From the NCBI GenBank assembly GCA_023386635.1, contig JAEWJH010000094.1, positions 1 through 64,000 of the forward strand: a stretch of 64,000 nucleotides of DNA, in the 5' to 3' direction. This stretch comes from Pseudomonadota bacterium. GTDB taxonomy: Bacteria; Pseudomonadota; Alphaproteobacteria; Rhizobiales; Xanthobacteraceae. A model generated the notes under the pieces. The model had not been told where the DNA came from and made no database searches. It was given only the letters and a program-made list of their open reading frames with translations. This document shows, piece after piece, positions 63,122 to 64,000 of this stretch (position 1 is the first letter of the stretch; every line of letters starts with the position of its first letter). Made by a program: the position numbers and the translations under genes.

Positions 63122-63568
63122 CTACCACGCGAGCAGCACCGCGCCGGCGCTGACCAGCGTGACGCCGATCCAGCCGCGCAGGCTTAGCGTCTCGCCGAGA
63201 AACAGCACGCCGAAGATCGCGACCAGCACAACGCTGAGTTTGTCGATCGGCGCGACCTGCGCCGCCTGCCCGATTTTCAGCGCGCGAAAATAACACAGCC
63301 ACGACGCGCCGGTCGCGAGCCCGGACAGCACGAGGAACAGCCAGGTGCGTCCGGAGATCGTCGATGGCGATTGCCACTGTCCGCTCACGACAACGATCAA
63401 GGCCAGCGTCACCAGAATGACGCCGGTGCGGATCAGCGTCGCAAGATCGGAGTTGATCGCCTCGATACCGACCTTGGCGAAGATCGCGGTCAGCGCCGCG
63501 AACACCGCCGACAGCAGCGCCCAGAATTGCCAATGGCCGTACCAGGACTGGAGCGCGCCGGTGCTCAT
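63122..63568 (-). CDS. EamA/DMT-family half-size transporter
   Basis: A 148-residue membrane protein with about five helices, equal to one EamA repeat. Features are WALLSAVFAALTAIFAKVGIEAINSDLATLIRTGVIL, and a terminal repeat ALKIGQAAQVAPIDKLSVVLVAIFGVLFLGETLSLRGWIGVTLVSAGAVLLAW. Half-size proteins of this family act as dimers. Substrate unknown. Its start overlaps the stop of the upstream NCS2 permease gene (ATGA), so the two are translationally coupled. Confidence 0.9.
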   Translation of the reverse strand: MSTGALQSWYGHWQFWALLSAVFAALTAIFAKVGIEAINSDLATLIRTGVILVTLALIVVVSGQWQSPSTISGRTWLFLVLSGLATGASWLCYFRALKIGQAAQVAPIDKLSVVLVAIFGVLFLGETLSLRGWIGVTLVSAGAVLLAW

Positions 63569-64000
63569 CCGGCGATCGCGAACTTGATGGCGAACAGCAG
63601 CGCCAGCACCAGCACCGCCGGCGCCGCTTCACGCGCCTTGCCGGCGATGATCTTGATGACGGCATAAGTGATGAAGCCGAGCCCGATGCCCGTCGCGATC
63701 GAATAGGTCAGCGGCATGGCGATCGCCGTCACCACCGCCGGTGCGTATTCGGTGATGTCGTCCCAGTCGACTTCGGCGAGACCGCGCGCCATCACGCAGG
63801 CGACATAAAGCAGCGCCGCCGCCGTGGCATAGGCAGGCACCATGCCGGCGAGCGGCGAGAAGAACAGCGCGAGCAGGAACAGGATCGCGACGACGACGGC
63901 CGTCAATCCGGTCCGGCCGCCCGCCTGGATGCCCGACGCGCTTTCGATATAGCTCGTCGTCGTCGAGGTGCCGATCAGCGAGCCGAACATCGCGGCGAAG
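63565..64000 (-). CDS. NCS2-family permease, 3' part only (window edge)
   Basis: The final 145 codons of a nucleobase permease of the AzgA-like NCS2 family, continuing beyond base 64000. The visible parts are FAAMFGSLIGTSTTTSYIESASGIQAGGRTGLTAVVVAILFLLALFFSPLAGMVPAYATAAALLYVACVMARGLAEVDWDDITEYAPAVVTAIAMPLTYSIATGIGLGFITYAVIKI. The GTSTTTSYIESASGI segment is typical of AzgA-type guanine/hypoxanthine permeases. The real start is outside the window. The EamA gene is coupled at its 3' end. Confidence 0.93.
   Translation of the reverse strand, partial: FAAMFGSLIGTSTTTSYIESASGIQAGGRTGLTAVVVAILFLLALFFSPLAGMVPAYATAAALLYVACVMARGLAEVDWDDITEYAPAVVTAIAMPLTYSIATGIGLGFITYAVIKIIAGKAREAAPAVLVLALLFAIKFAIAG

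Noticed and set aside
63122..63568. EamA gene as a truncated pseudogene of a two-repeat DMT transporter
   Set aside because: One-repeat EamA proteins of about 140-150 residues are a recognised form that work as dimers, and the ends are clean with a coupled start.

Overview
This is a GC-rich (about 65%) chromosomal segment from an alphaproteobacterium, most likely a Hyphomicrobiales (Rhizobiales) member of the Bradyrhizobiaceae/Xanthobacteraceae type. The evidence is a MipZ-type division-plane ATPase, DUF6894, TIGR02301 and extensin-like proteins, HisKA_2-type kinases, Bug and TAXI-TRAP binding proteins, and dispersed intergenic palindromic repeats typical of that order. No phage, plasmid, transposase, rRNA operon or CRISPR array is visible. 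The one RNA gene I can support is a tRNA-Pro(CGG). The window is mostly core housekeeping and metabolic DNA, with short operons on both strands.

Layout. 1-1.1 kb is a gene-free array of three interleaved palindromic repeats. 1.1-9.4 kb holds a DnaJ/CbpA-type co-chaperone, a surface lipoprotein, pdxH with an SDR oxidoreductase, a LuxR-HTH mini-protein, mipZ, a CorA transporter, an L,D-transpeptidase lipoprotein and a Tat-exported phosphoesterase. 9.5-17.9 kb holds an extensin-like protein, an acyl-CoA ligase, a tight DUF898 / M48 protease / DUF1499 operon, an MBL hydrolase, a nitroreductase and rnk with an unusual leader. 18-22.9 kb holds an arabinonate-dehydratase-like IlvD/Edd enzyme with a Bug binding protein, DUF421, DUF6894 and a RidA homologue. 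22.9-25.4 kb holds the decayed remains of a histidine-utilisation locus (hutC and hutH fragments) next to a sensor kinase / VIT1-like transporter pair. 25.9-35.2 kb holds tRNA-Pro, a Sua5-type tRNA-modification enzyme, a flavoprotein dehydrogenase, a SRAP peptidase, NUDIX, a pseudoreceiver response regulator and a start-stop-coupled operon of ygfZ, tag, an HD protein and a tyrosine phosphatase.

35-64 kb holds an AcuI/YhdH reductase, an MFS transporter, a SleB-type cell-wall hydrolase, a TAXI-TRAP uptake system, a chemoreceptor, pyruvate phosphate dikinase with a Lys/Ala-rich tail, DUF3096, MgtC, glyQS, an alpha/beta hydrolase whose nucleophile serine is alanine, an SppA-type peptidase, a DUF2007-methyltransferase fusion, a glycosyltransferase, a polyprenyl synthase, ispE, a TPR protein, ETF-QO, a uracil-DNA glycosylase lacking half its expected Fe-S cysteines, an EamA half-transporter and the 3' part of an NCS2 permease cut by the window edge.

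The isoprenoid genes (ispE and polyprenyl synthase) lie convergently side by side. Cell-envelope genes (L,D-transpeptidase, extensin-like, SleB, M48, DUF1499) recur. No convincing new multi-gene system was found. The most notable points are the hut deletion remnant, the Ser-to-Ala hydrolase, the rnk leader with a candidate short upstream reading frame, the Fe-S-deficient glycosylase and several very small membrane-protein genes.
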